Positions 37,625 through 50,765 of a stretch of 64,000 nt of DNA are shown in pieces. The stretch is taken from assembly GCA_028583415.1 (NCBI GenBank), contig CM053269.1, positions 50,621,322-50,685,321 on the forward strand, in the 5' to 3' direction. Position numbers and translations under genes: made by a program. A model generated the notes under the pieces. It was not told where the DNA came from, did no database searches, and saw only the letters and a program-made list of their open reading frames with translations. The stretch comes from Protea cynaroides. Its lineage: Eukaryota; Streptophyta; Magnoliopsida; Proteales; Proteaceae. Numbering within the stretch: position 1 is the stretch's first letter; every line of letters begins with the position of its first letter.

Positions 37625-38637
37625 CCGTTCTCTGATTCTCCCTCCATCTTATTTCAGGACAACAAAGATACATAAAGCGGAGTATCTTCTTCAATTATGA
37701 CAAAATAATGCCATAATGGATCAAATAGGCTATTTGTTACACTTTTTAGATATTTCGGAGACACTGCAAGATAATCGTGTGGGGAGAAAGATAATGCTCT
37801 GTTCATCAACGGGCAAAGGTGTTACAGGAAGTGGGGAAACATGGATGGAGGGGAGGGGAAGAGGCAGAGGATGCGAAAGAGAGCAAAGAGAGTGACAGAG
37901 ATAAGAGGGGTGGGAAGGAGAACTAGATGTTGAGGGTGAAGACAGCTTTTGTTGCATCTGCAGGGAGAGGGAAGCCAGAAGAGGAAAGGAAAGCTAGAAG
38001 GGGAAGAGAGAAGTTAGAAGGCTGATGAGGAATGATATAGTGACAGTGCTAATCAATGGTGGAGATTAAACTAAACAATCCAACCCTTTTTAAGCCAGGC
38101 TGCGTGGAACTACACCCAACTTTCCACACCCAACGAAACCGAACAGAGTTCTTTAGCCCATTATTAAATTAATTGCTTCCACCCATCTTAAAATCAGACT
38201 AACACCTGTTAGACAAACTGTCATCTTGATTTTAGATGCCTTTCCGTTAACACTGTTTTTGCTGAATTTGTTATTTTGATTCATGAGATGGTATTTATTT
38301 GTTCATAAGATGATACATGATAAACTGAACGTGAGGTATATGATGCTCATGGATATTTACTATTCTCCAGATTCAATACAGCTCAATGTAAAATGGAAAA
38401 GGAACTATGCTTTACATGTTAGATTTTCCTAACTAGAAGGGTAAAATGCCATTAAGAATATGAGAACAATTACATTCCTGCAAGCTGGAAAAGGGAGAGA
38501 TGGCTGCCTCTCTGTTGCTGAAAAGTAAAAAAGATGCTGCTTAAATTGTAAAGGTACAATAGAGATCACTAGGGATCATCAAGATGTTGCTCTAATTGTA
38601 GACTCACATGAGACGGCAACTTGGGAGCTACAAAATT

Positions 38638-41161
38638 TTACACCCACCAAGAAATAGGACCCAAACCATCATAGTCTAGTGAACCCTGTCAAATTTTAAA
38701 ACTGTTAGAACTACTCAAACTGTGTCCAGCCTGATAAAACTTAAGAAACGTTATTAACTAAAAGTACCCATCAAATTATACCCATAAGTACAAAGCATTG
38801 ATAAAGATCAGCTTAAAGGAGCAACATGGGATCCATCTCTATAGCTCACAGTGTCATGTGAGATAATTGTACTAATTTATCTTGGTTCAAATATTTAGAT
38901 GTTATATGCAACAGCTTGAGGCATCAACCCACTTTTCCAAACTATATTAAAGAAAAAAACGAAATATCTAGATGCCCCTAAATGAAGTGTATTAATGAAA
39001 TAACACAGAGCCAAAAGTTCTTTAACTTGATTTCTACGGATTCAAAACCTTGCAAAATGGCAAACCATTTTTATTTATTAATTGACTTTATTAAGGAAAA
39101 AAGAAAAAAAAAGGATTCTACAGCTAACTTACAGTTATCACCATAGGAGCAAATGGCTTTGCTTCTTTTTCTTGCTCTATTGGGATAGGAGGATAACTGA
39201 TACTCTGAACCTGGAATCGAATCTGCAGTTTAATTGCAAAAGATGACCATTAACCAGTGTATTAGCTATGGCAAGCTGCAGCATATTAAATTTAAAGTAC
39301 ATTCTAGTAGCGTCAAAACAAAACAATTTGTACCTCATCCTTCCCATTTATAGGGAATTGTTCTTCTTGGAACTCCCATGTCCATGTAAATTCATTGCTG
39401 TAGAGCTCAAGATAAAATGAAAGAAAATTGATACAAACTCATGAAACACAACAAAATAAGGCAGCATTCTTAGGACAATGATGCAGCCATTGATTTAAGA
39501 GCTTGATTTGGCCTAATTGGAGTGACATAAGAGTAATTCACAGAGGTAAGATCCTTACTTCTTTGCTGGGTCAGGCAGAAAACGAGAAGGGTTGGGCAGA
39601 AGATGGACAGGAACATAAATGTCATCAAAAAAGCCCAGAGACACTGTAATAGAAGAGCCACTTTCATTACAGACAACACATGAAGAAATATGAACAAGTA
39701 CGGTATAAATTTAATACACTGTGATTACTTGAAATCAAATGTGCCAAAAAAATTAACACAAAGTCGTTGATAAAGTTAGAGAAATCCGTCTTACTCCATG
39801 TGCCTTTTCTTCTCATGCAAGAATGTCACCTGTGACTCATCACTCAACATTCAGGCAGGTGCTTCCTTCCATCAAGTAGTCTTTAGCCATTGAACTTATT
39901 ACGATTACATTATGGTACATATTCTGTTCAGAATTCGCCATTTAATTTTTCTTATCACTTTGTCCCCCATCAATTTTTGGCTTTGCACACAGATATATGA
40001 AATTTCACTTCTTGAACTCCATTACGTTCAAAGATCCTTGATTGTCTATTTGTATGTTGAACTTATGAACCTCCATAAAACAGCCCCCTTTGGTACAGAG
40101 TAGTAGTAGCATAGAATTCCCTTATTCTCCCAGATAACTATTTGGTAAGGTCAGGTTGGAAGGCAACCCAATCTTAAATCAATTAGAATAAAAACCCTTC
40201 CAACAGCCCCGCAGTGGTAGGAGCCTTGTGCCCTGAGTTTGCCCTTTTTATTAGCTAAAAACCACAGGGAAAGCAAAGCTTGAGTATTTCTTAGCCATCT
40301 ATGATTTACTATGTTCTCTGGATATATGACTTTTTTAAGTAAAAGACACTTGGCTTGATGGTACAGGCATTGCATTAATTCAACATTAAAATAATTGAGC
40401 CTAAATGGAAGGGAAATTTCACTATGCCATGCTAGTATGTAGTTATATGCATATAAATATGCCTGCAGATGCATCATGATGAACACTATATTCAAATATT
40501 ACTAGTTCCTAATCAAATAATTAAAGAACTATTCGGAAGACATACATTGTAAACCATTAGCATCAGATGATTTAAGCTTCGCAACTAGTATCTCTCCTAC
40601 AAATGGGCGAAACATAACCAATCTAAACACCACCTGCAAGAATACCGGAAGAAATCAATTAAACATACAAACAAAAAGTTAACTCGATCCAAAACAAAAG
40701 GAAGACATTCTCTACTTTTTGGATATGGTCAAAAAACTTTAAAAAAGAAAAGAAAAGACAGATCCTGAAACAAAAAATTAGAAAGAAAAATACAACCGGC
40801 ACCAACTACTCTAAAAGTATGCAGGTGACTCGAAGTAGGAGGTGCCAATTGAGACGGCTGGGCTGAGTTTGCAAAGTATCAAACACCAAGGCCAAGGCCA
40901 AGCACAAGCCTTGTCAAGACTGGCATCCGACTGGGCTATTATACAAACCTTCTACCAGCCTGACTTCTTGCCGCACTTGGAGCCCAAGTTTGACAAGAAT
41001 CAACACTAGCTATCAGCTAATCCCTTATTCCCATGTTATTTTGAGTGGCTGTTATTGAACACATCTAACATCAGTATTAATAAATAATGGATCTATCATA
41101 TTAAGTTGAATCACTTTTAGATATACATACTCAATTGTACATAATACATACACATGTCCCA

Positions 41162-41256
<95 letters not shown>

Positions 41257-41549
41257 TTATTATTGAGACTGTCAAATAACACCTCTATAGGTATATTTAG
41301 AACATGTAACCTTCTTTTGGTTGTTCCTTGTCTTATTCTCAAAAGTTCATTAGGTAAGGGATAAAAGAGGGTTTTCACAAAATTATTTAAAAGTGTCGTT
41401 ACCATTATATGTCGTTGTCAGGAGCTGTCATTATCTCACACACTTTTCGAATACCCATGTAAAATAACAAGAATTTACCCTCACTAAAAAAAGTGTGTTA
41501 TACTAAAGGCTAAAGAAATAAGGCTACAAATTATTTGACACCTTAAGAG

Positions 41550-41595
<46 letters not shown>

Positions 41596-44500
41596 ATTTT
41601 CTTACTGATACCCCTCAGGGTGTCAATGAGTTTGGAACCTCTATTTTTTTTTTTTTTTACCCTGAACCACTCTCACACAATCGATTAAATGGAATTTAGT
41701 GAAAGGCAAAATAGTAATTTCATAAAAATACTGAAAAGTGTAACATTTTGAAAACTTCATCTCCATCACATCAATGGGAGAATTGTAAAATCAAGATCAG
41801 GCCCAAACCCCTCCGGCTCTCCCTCGCTCCCATCCCGCATCTCCTTCCTGCATCTACGCCGAGCCCACAGCCTTCTCCCACATTTACAGGGTGGGCGCCC
41901 AATTCCAATTCTTCCTTCTCTTTGAAGACTCAAAAAACTGCAGACTTTGTCAGGTCAAGCAGCAACAGCCTCTTCCCTTGCGATGAGGATGGAATCGGAG
42001 GTGAGAACTGCAACACTGCCCTACTGCTGCTACCCTGTGCAACCGAACTGCTGCTACCATCACCATCTTCCACCTCTCCTCTTTTTTCTTTTTGGGGGTC
42101 TAGTCAAGCATTAATAGCCTATTCCTTTTGTTGATAGAGAATTGGGGATATGGTGATCTATAGTTTCCTTCACAACATCGTCAGTGTCAGATGGACTCCG
42201 TCATTCTCGGAGGAGCCATCCAATAGTAGTAGCAGCGGCAGCACATTCAGTAATTTAACGGAGGTTACCTTCAAATCGGAGCCTTTGGAGACGACGACAA
42301 CGTCATTGATTGGGACTTTGTTTCAAGTGCCACCAGTGGCTTCGGCATCATCACCTCTAATCAATTCATCGACAGTGCAGCCAAAGAAATCGACTTCAGT
42401 GGCAGCACAAGCTCTAGCGCCGTCAAAGGGGAAGCATTACAAAGGTCTACAACGATGGCCGTGGGAAAAATTCATGGCTAAGAGGAGGAAGAAAGCCTTT
42501 ATGTAAAGATGCAGTGGAACCGGTGAAGATGCATGAGCTCATGTCTTATTTTGCCGCAAGCTAATAAAAAAAAAAGAGAGAGAAAGAGTGAGAGACGTGG
42601 GTTGCGGCAGTGAGGAGAGGGAAGCCAAAAACAATAGCTCATCCTAGCAGCAATTCATCAATCATTTTGCTAGTCTCCACTCCCAACAATCGTGAAACAC
42701 AACTCCAATAATGGCTTCAGGGAAAGCGTGATCCCTGCAAAAAACGAGAGAGAAGCCAAGGAGTCTGTTAATGAGCAAAAGTTTGTATGGGATTTTACAT
42801 TGATAGCCTTCCCATGATATATCAATCCATTTTTAAATTAATTTGAAAATCCCATTTACCCTTGATACAAAGTACCTTTTTGATTGAACCAGACAAGGGA
42901 CAAAAAAAAAAGATGGTATTGTTTTTTAATTACAGCCAAGACTGACTTATGGCCTCGTTGCTGCTATAGGATCATCTGTCTAGATTTCATTATATACATC
43001 TAGAAAGTCGTATGCTTCGGAAGAAGCTTGTACAGTTTGGGAAGGGGTTTTGACAGGACAAAAAGAAGAATCTACTTCAACTGATATAACCTAGGACGAC
43101 CATACATAACATAGAAATTAGCGTGCGCATGGCGAGCATGCTTCAATGGATGTGCGTACTAGAGCAACGGATTTTCATCTTGCTGGATGCGCTAATGTGC
43201 TTTATTGAATTAATATGAAATAGGGGGCATGAGTGTTCGATATAGGGTATCAATAGATAGCTGCTCTTTCTTTCACATTTTGTTAAAGAGAGCAGATTTA
43301 ACAATAATGATAAAAAAGAAATTTGGGAGATGAGAAGGATACATAGACATCTAAAGGGATTTCTTTTTCTTCAATTCTTCGAATGGGTAAGGTTGGATTT
43401 GCTTTTGCTCAAATGCCATCAATGTGTTTTGAGAAAGAATAAAGAAAGAAAATCAAATTGTTTTGTTGTGGGGCTCAGCCTCCGAATCATACGTGGGACG
43501 AGTTTCTGCTTGATACAGCTCGAGCCAAAGACTGGGGGAGGATTAGGAGAGATGGGGAGACCTAGCAGCTGTCAGGCGGGGCTGAGATAAGCTTGCATCT
43601 CCACCTTCTTATCCAAGCAACAAAATGGTAAAGGTGGGGAGAAAAAGAAAAAGGAAGAACATGCTACCAAAGCAGGGAACAAGCCTGGTAAACCTAACAA
43701 GGGGAATTGAGGTTCTTTCATCACTGGAGGACCTCATAGAGCCAGTGACTACCGAAGAAAGAAAATCTCCATTCCAAAACACTCACATGGATCCTTAGGC
43801 ATGCGGGAGGAAAAGGGAACGCTAAAGCCATTGAGCATTATAGCACCCATTTTCTTGCACCCTTTTCGGGTTCTTTCGAAAGAATCAACAAAGTGAGGCT
43901 ATTTCTCTCTCGTTGTGAGAGCCAAGCCCAGTAAAAGAGCAAGTACGCCTAGCTTTGTTAAAATGTGCTTGCGCACTTAGGTTAGCTCTTGCTATAGCTT
44001 CGGGGCAATCCCCCTTGCCTTCTTCCATTTGGTTGGTCCCAAATCGAGGGTCGAAATTCCCAACGTGCATTGCTAATTCTTACTTCACGCATCCGTGTTC
44101 CCTACGCTTCTACAGCTATACCATTTGGTCTTATGTGGAAGGTATATGATATTGTGGGTCAAAGGAGCCCTACTGCAAATGTTGGAATTCTTCCTCCAAC
44201 TGCAGGGGTCTCTAGACTCTCTACGGGATGGATCCGAGGTGCTCTCTTGCAAGGCAAAGATTACCTAGTTAGGGCTATTGGGCTTACAAACCCAAGGCCC
44301 AGTCAGGGGTCATTGAACCAGGGATCTAACGGTCCTTTAGGGAGATAGCCTCAGCCCAAACCATCCAATAAAAACAAGTTTGGCATTTATGCCCCTTGCC
44401 CTCCAAATAGTATACAAGCCCTCGTATTGCTCACACTTATAGATCTTCACGGCACCTCCTCCACCATAATGTGAGCTCTCAAGCCTCCTTTTTGGTTATA

Positions 44501-46032
44501 CTTAGGTGGAGCAATCCGAACTCTTGACAAAATATAGGGAGCAGCTCCGAAAAGCTAGGCCTAGTTAAAAATTGGAAATTCTCTTTATAACAGCTTTGTA
44601 AATCTAGCTAGTTATGGTAAATAACCAAATAACGAACCAAGTCCCTGGCCAGATCGGTATGGAAGCCTGGGCCATAAAGTGTGTTTGTTCGCAGGAGAAA
44701 AAGAGGTCTAGGCCATCTGGATAGGTTACCAAACATCCTCAACCTTACCCCAAGGGGATAGCTCAATTGGTAAAGACAACACCTCATAATTAAGAGGTCA
44801 TGAGTTCAAATCTCCTTGGGGCCTACCTATCCCAAAAAAAAAAAAAAAAACCTCAGCCTTTCGTGACAAGGCGTAATGGTAGTCCACTTCCCCCGGGCTG
44901 CATAATGAAGTCCTAATGGAAGCAGATAGAGGGCTCTACAAGCGCCTTCTGCCAATCATGACCCTTGCCTAGGGCGCAGGCTTATTTGGTTTAGTAAAGG
45001 GGGTCGCACAAAACGAATAAAGCTAGATTTCATCTCCTGCACCTTAACTTACAATCAACCTAATTTACAACCAACTTGCGATCGAGCTGATTTACAACCA
45101 GTCTGCAGTCGAGCTAGCCTAGGACCACCCCTGTAGTTTTCTTCACAGGAGCGTGCATCCGTGCACTTCAGTTTTCTATGCTGCTCTAGCATCATTTACA
45201 AATGAAGACAAATCAAAGGTCTCTCGAGCCTCTTGATTCTTGAGACTTTCTTTCCAGGCAAATCACTTAGTTAGGCTTCACTCAAACGACTATTGGAATG
45301 AAACGAGTGAGCTACAGTTCCCTTACCTAGCTCTATTGCTTAAACTCAATTACCTTACTTAACTATTCAGTTCTATAAGGTAGATTTATGTCACAACCCG
45401 CGACCCGCTTACTTAATTATCCGCCTACGTGATCCGTGGGTTAGAACATGGGTGGTGGGTTGACCCATAATCTAGAATTCTCCACACACTTGTACATATC
45501 TAAGGTTCTCCAGAAACCTCCGGTCCTCCACACTTGTACATACATAAGAATTATCCAGAATTCTCCAAAGAGGTAGGAATGTTCTAGACCCCCTAACTAG
45601 AATATTCTTAACCATTAGATAGGAGACATGTGTATAAATCCTAGCCATTCATTATATTCTTTGTTGCCTATACATATGGCTGGCTTCATTTGACTAAGGC
45701 ACTCTGCAATGAAGCTTCCAAGCAACTTGTGTGAAAGAAGAGTTTTTTGCAATAGACTTCTTTCCTTTGAAGCTCTCTTGTGTGTTCTCTTCATTCATGG
45801 CAAAGGGTTAGGTTGACTTGGTGCTATAAGAAGCTTATGAGCGACTAAGTGCCGGCATGGTAGGCTCAGTAAGACTACGGCCGTAACAGTTAGCTATGAA
45901 CAACAACAACAACAACAACTAGTCTAGGGCCGGGGAATGCCGAAGACTACATGAAAGGAAAGCAGCCATGCTGATCTACAACCACCCTTGCTTTACAGAG
46001 ATTGTTATGAACTGACTAAATGACGTCATACT

Positions 46033-46075
<43 letters not shown>

Positions 46076-48826
46076 ACACACAGACACACACACACAACAA
46101 TAACAACAACAAAGCCTTATTTTAACTAAATAGGGTCAGCTACATGGACTCTTGCCCTCCAATCAACTCTGTTCGATGTCATACTTGAAACAAGGCCTAC
46201 ATTACGCATATATTTTCCTCACCACCTCTCCTTGAGTTATCTTATGTCTTTCCCCTAGCTCTTTTAGATCTTTCGATTTAAATCAAATCACTCCTCCGTA
46301 CTGGAACATCTAAAGGCCTCTTTTGAACATGATCATACCATCTCAAACAACTTTCTGGAAGCTTATCATTTATCAATGCTACTCCTAAGTCAACTCTAAA
46401 TGATTATTTCTTACCTTATTCTTCTTGGTTTTGCCACGCATCCTCATCTCAACTACACTAAGTTTATCCATCTGATGCTTCATAACTGCCCAACATTTCG
46501 GACCATACATTCTAGCCCGTCAAATGACTGTCCTATAAAATTTTCATTTAAGTTTTAAAGGAATACAATGATTAAACAACACTCCAGACACACCTTTCCA
46601 CTTCATCCATCCTCTTTTAATCCTTTGTGAAATATCTCCTATATCACCTTCTTTATTTATAATTGAACCTAAACACCTAAAAGAATCACTTTGCGGTATC
46701 TCCCTCTCATCAATTTTCACTACCTTATTACCCATCCATGTGTAACTAAAGTTACACACCATGACACCATATACTCCATCTTCTTTCTACTTATCTTAAA
46801 ACCTTTTGATTCCAACGTTGATCTCCATAACTCCAACTTGGCATTAATCCTTGCTTTTATCTCGTCCATCAAAACAATATCATTAGCAAAAAAACGTGCA
46901 CAAAGGAACTTTATTTTGAATGTCTTTGGTTAAATCATCCATAATAAGAGCAAACAGATACAAGCTTAAAGCTAATCTTTGATGTAACCCAATTGTAATT
47001 GAGAATCCAATAACTTGAACCCCCACAGTCCTCACACTAGTCACTGCATTATAATACATATACTTGACTATGTCCACATTTGCTTGAAACACTTCTCTTT
47101 TCTAATACTTGCCAAATTAACTCTCTAAAGACTCTGTTATAAGCTTTTTCTAGTCCAATAAAGACCATATGGAGGTCACTGCAATCTCCAAACTTTCTGT
47201 GAATCTCTTAAATAAATAACTTTTGTCGTGGATCTACCTGGCATAAACCAAATTGGTTCTTCATAATAGTAGTTTTTTGTCTCATACGAGTTTCAATAAC
47301 TCTCTCCCATAATTTCATAGTGTGACTCAATAGTTTTAGACCTCTGCAGTTATTACAACTCCAAATATCACCTTTATTTTATAAATTGGAACCACAATGC
47401 TTCACCTCCATACACTGCCACTTTCCTTGTGCTCATAATCTTATTGAAGTGTTTGGTTAGCCAAGTTATTCCATAGATTCCTAGGCTCTTCCAAACTTTT
47501 ATTGGGGCCTCATTTAAACCTGGTGCTTTGCCTACATTCATCCTCCTTAAAGCTTTTTTTTTTTTACTTCTGACACCTAATTTTTTGTATATACATATGA
47601 CCTGTGGTGTCTTGATGGGTAATGAGCCTTTTGGGACATTGATACTCGCAATGTCTTTATTTAGTAGACTATATAAATAATTGTTTCATCTCTCTTTAAT
47701 GTCTTCATCCCTCACTAGAACTCTACCAACTGTACTTTTATTTCATCTAAGATGGTCTAAATCTCTACTCTTCCTTTCCCTCATCTTCGCTATTTTATAG
47801 GTAGTTCTTTCCCTTTTCATTGTGCTCAAATTGTTATAAGATCTTCATATTTCATTGTCCTTACTTTATCCATAACCTTCTAAGGGGTAAGTAACATAAA
47901 CTTTTTGGAAGTTGATATTCAAGAACAGTCTGAGGAGTTAGTAATGAAAAACTACTGTGTATTGTGTAATCCTCCGTATTGTTTATATTTTGATTCTTAC
48001 TAGGTACCAAAAGAAAATGAGATTCATAATCTTCCAAAACAATAGATCTTCCACTTCAATACTAAGGTGAAGTGGCAATATATGGACTAGGTAAAAGTCC
48101 ATTCCTAGTAGACCCTTAGAATCATCCATCCTTACTAGATTATTTTAAAACCCAATTGTCCTTGCTCACAATCCTACCACTGTGTAATAATCAAAGACTT
48201 CCAGTGAAATTTATGGACCTTTAATTTCTATGTCAAACAACTCTTAGATAGGTGCAAAACAACAGTTCAAGACCAATTACGCCTTTTACATCTAAAAATC
48301 GAATACATAGTGAAATGCCGTATTAATCCAAATAATTCAACAATAGTATAGGCCTATTACATTGCAACAAGGTCCAATGAAAATGCATTTAGGCACATTA
48401 ACAGCATAGTCCTTGCAAAACCAAAACCCCAATCTGGTTAAGATGCAATATATCAACTACTTCAGAGAACAATAATAAGAAACAGAGAGAACAGCCGCAA
48501 GGGCCGCCAAAATAAAACCTTGTAAGTTGAAGCACCATCTCCAGGAAAGATGAAGCCTCCGTCAATACTTTTTATGTCGTAAACAGAAACGCAAAGTCCC
48601 AAATTTGAGATAACCTATCAAACAATTTGGTCAGGGATTTAATTGTCGAACACAACATCAAATTGAGCAAAATATATGAATAAAAAGATAACATAAATGA
48701 AGAGATGTCACAAACCTTATCCAAGAAGAGAGTCTCAAGCTCTCCCTTCATTGCTTCTTCAAGCGGAAGGTTTAGGAGATGAGGAGGCAAACACAAGGAA
48801 TGCTCAATTAAGCTGATGTAGAACAT
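38638..48826 (-). CDS. RPC8: DNA-directed RNA polymerase III subunit RPC8 (Rpb7-like stalk subunit)
   Basis: Seven minus-strand exons give 193 residues: 48826-48716, 48614-48519, 40633-40546, 39643-39559, 39397-39334, 39222-39133, 38685-38638. The protein begins MFYISLIEHSLCLPPHLL, continues LGLCVSVYDI, GGFIFPGDGAST, RPFVGEILVAKLK, LGFFDDIYVPVHLLP, WTWEF, IRFQVQSISYPP and ends DGLGPISWWV. This is the order seen in yeast Rpc25/human RPC8: an Rpb7 N-terminal domain (about residues 1-80) and an OB-fold RNA-binding domain. In Pol III this subunit pairs with Rpc17/RPC9 in the stalk used for initiation. The length is close to the usual ~200 residues. Intron 2 spans 48518-40634 (7.9 kb) and is loaded with foreign DNA. 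The last exon is only 48 nt but is supported by an acceptor AG, a clean phase and the conserved GLGP-SWW ending. Arabidopsis names for this subunit vary (NRPC7). Confidence 0.9.
40197..40252 (+). mobile_element. Au-type SINE 3' end fragment
   Basis: The words cagccccgcagtggtaggag and ccttgtgccctg before a T-rich end match the last ~50 bp of Au SINEs. The rest is absent. It lies in intron 3 of the RPC8 gene. Confidence 0.5.
41167..41256. repeat. compound AT/GA microsatellite
   Basis: About 40 bp of (TA)n followed by about 45 bp of (GA)n with one interruption. Open frames crossing it are artefacts. A second (AT)n run lies near 41552-41582. Confidence 0.9.
41748..42506 (+). pseudogene. AP2/ERF transcription factor fragment
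   Basis: The frame ending at 42506 reads PSKGKHYKGLQRWPWEKFMA. This resembles the start of the ERF-type AP2 DNA-binding domain, in which families have KHYRGVR-RPWGKFAAEIRD. Upstream is a serine-rich region with an acidic FKSEPLE segment, as in group IX ERFs. The domain breaks off after KFMA and key bases and residues are altered (G-V-R and the G of WGKF), so it is not functional. A separate open frame at 41748-42134 may be the shifted 5' portion. It sits in intron 2 of the RPC8 gene on the opposite strand. Confidence 0.5.
43300..44745. other. possible mitochondrial DNA insertion
   Basis: The base composition and words differ from the surrounding intron: long stretches without AT-rich repeats, such as 43800-44060 with cttgcacccttttcgggttc and gaagaaggcaagggggattg on the minus strand. 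The style is that of plant mitochondrial non-coding DNA. I recognise no gene, so this is an inference. It lies in intron 2 of the RPC8 gene. Confidence 0.35.
44748..44850 (+). mobile_element. tRNA-like SINE with poly-A tail
   Basis: Begins ccccaaggggatagctcaat, has box-A- and box-B-like parts (tagctcaattgg, gagttcaaatc), closes with ccttggggcc, and is followed by about 18 A (44833-44850). It is similar to the pair at 24371-24575. The tail and recurrence argue for a retroposed family. Confidence 0.6.
45389..45895 (+). repeat. possible solo LTR remnant
   Basis: The segment starts tgtcacaacccgcg and ends cggccgtaaca, with AT-rich middle parts resembling an LTR with a polyadenylation region. No target duplication was found. 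A short AAC repeat (45897-45919) follows. Confidence 0.3.
46034..46097. repeat. CA microsatellite
   Basis: About 60 bp of (CA)n with a few interruptions; it adjoins the 3' end of the minus-strand RTE LINE. Confidence 0.9.
46098..47890 (-). mobile_element. RTE-type LINE, 5'-truncated, degenerate
   Basis: Read on the minus strand it begins near 47890 with MKYEDL and RTTYKIAKMRER, continues through reverse transcriptase pieces, then SFRCLGSIINKEGDI and ISQRIKRGWMKW (46690-46590), and ends with the RTE tail aaggctttgttgttgttatt at 46098. It is related to the LINE at 27885-34370 but inserted in the opposite orientation, sense to the RPC8 gene, in its intron 2. Confidence 0.8.
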
Positions 48827-49500
48827 TTTAGGCCTCCTTTAAAACAATAATTTCCAACTGCGAATCACAATTAGAGAGGATGTCATCCACCACGGTCCTT
48901 ACAGATAGGAATATTTATTAACTTAAGCACATGCATGTGCAAATGACACACAGAGTTTTTAATTACAAGAATTATATGATGAGATCTCCAAATAAAACTC
49001 CCAGCCCCTTCTATTCCTTCTCTTCTTCTTCTTCTACTTTCAGTCGAACTCTTGATTACAGCCTCTCATTCCCCTCTTTTCTCCGGATGAAACCTCTCGT
49101 ACGGTTCAAACCCCTTTCAACAATATCCGATGACCCTCTCTCTCACATCGGTCCCTCTTCTCTTCTCTTCTCTCTCACTCCCTCTCTCACTCACCTCTTT
49201 TCCCTCTTCTTCCTATTTCTTCTCTACAGCTCCACTCTCACTCTTCTCTCTCTCACTGCTCTATATGGCCGAAACACATAGCCGACATCCCCCTCTCCAC
49301 GCAAATGATCTTCCCCCTTCTTTGTTGGGTTTTCGGTTTGGTTTTATATATCCCTTAAATGACCTAAATACCCCTGTCCGTTAACCAAATGGAAATTAAC
49401 ACCTAATCTAAACCTATTTTAAAAACAACATCCTACAGCCCAAGTCCATTAAACTTAATCCTAAACATAAACCCAGACTCACTCAACATATTTTTTTCTT
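48827..49500 (-). promoter_or_regulatory. RPC8 upstream region
   Basis: This is the sequence between the RPC8 start codon and the Mutator-like element. It includes a pyrimidine-rich, ctct-type stretch at about 49010-49260, a feature of many plant 5' regions when read from the gene strand as GA-rich. No TATA box could be assigned with confidence. Confidence 0.4.
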
Positions 49501-50765
49501 GGAAAAATTTCGCATACACCCCAATAAGTATTGTTAACATCATCTACCACTCACAGGTTTAGAAAAACACCAACCGCACCCACTTAACTAACGGAAATCA
49601 CTTAAATTGCTGATTTACAGTTTTACCCTTCATATTATAAATTGAAAATTTTAAAAATTAAATAGAATTACTAGTTTAACCTTGTAATGAACCTATTCCC
49701 CTATCTCATTTTCCACGCTTCTGCTTCTTTTTAATCTTCATCATCATCTTCTTCTTCCATTATCATATGTGTCACTGTTAAGTCTTCATGGCGACGAGAC
49801 TGAATAGATTGAGCAGATGGCTTTCGTTTTCAAGAGGGGATATTCAACTTCCGCTGATGAACATAAGCTCCAATGAAGCGGGAAACCGTTAATCTCTTTA
49901 CTGCAATTAGCCAAGCACTGTCTCTCGCTCTGGAAACCGATCCACGGTATGCCCCTTTTTGTTTACTGCAATTAACCGAGCACTGCAAGTGTGGAGATTT
50001 GGAGTTGGGAATAGACAAACAGGGCAGGTGGTGAGGCAGAGGCACTAGACAAAATAATTCATTTAAGAAAAAATAGAACAATATTAACTGATTAAAATTT
50101 AAAAGTAGAAAACAGAAAAACCAGAAAACTATGCTCTGATCTTCAACCTAGCTGGAGATTCTTCTTCTGGCCATCGTTTGAAACCACCAAGGAAGTAGTT
50201 TCCTTGCAAAGTAGTTACAGAGAAAAAGAAAAAAGAAGAACCACAAAAACGGAGAGAAGAAATCTTGAAGGTAAAGTGGAGGAGAAGAAAGCTGAAGGTA
50301 AAGCCCTCTTCTTTTTCTTCTTCTGCCATTTTTTGAAACTTTTCTGCAGCAATATGAAAAACGTCTTGAGTTTTTCACTCGACATTGTGTCCTCCATATC
50401 TTCTTAATAAAGCTTCATCTCAAGTTCATGAAGATCCAATATGCATCTGAATCGAACTAACGAACCACCAAACTGGATGTTCCATTCTTCAATAAAAGTA
50501 AACTTTGAATTTGAGTTTCTTTTGATTCCTGGGATTTCCTTCCTCTTTACCATTTTCCACTGCCTCGAGTAAGTAAAATATTCAAATTGAAGACCTCGAT
50601 TAAACAATATTGGAATCGTAAGGCTGATCTAGGGATTGGATGATTAGAATTCCTGAAATCTTCCTTTAACAAGAGATATCATGTACGCAGGAGAACAAGT
50701 TAACTAAGTTCATACTGCCAGAGATAACAAGGGAGAGGAGAGTCGAAGAGAACAGGGGGACCTTA

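Larger units (their letters stand above)
35679..38637. other. spacer between the WD40 and RPC8 genes, both on the minus strand
   Basis: Holds the promoter region of the WD40 gene just above 35678 and, by position, the 3' UTR of RPC8. It contains a repeat at 35950-36660 and a possible LINE fragment at 37322-37624 (listed separately). No other exon was recognised. Confidence 0.55.

Noticed and set aside
37730..37957. Proline/serine-rich minus-strand frame as a cell-wall protein
   Set aside because: No signal peptide or regular repeat motif; composition follows a purine-rich strand.
41163..41405. Open frame rich in LSLSLS and IYIYIY
   Set aside because: It is an artefact of the compound AT/GA microsatellite.
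49130..49384. Serine/leucine-rich open frames
   Set aside because: They arise from the pyrimidine-rich region upstream of RPC8 and show no protein motif.
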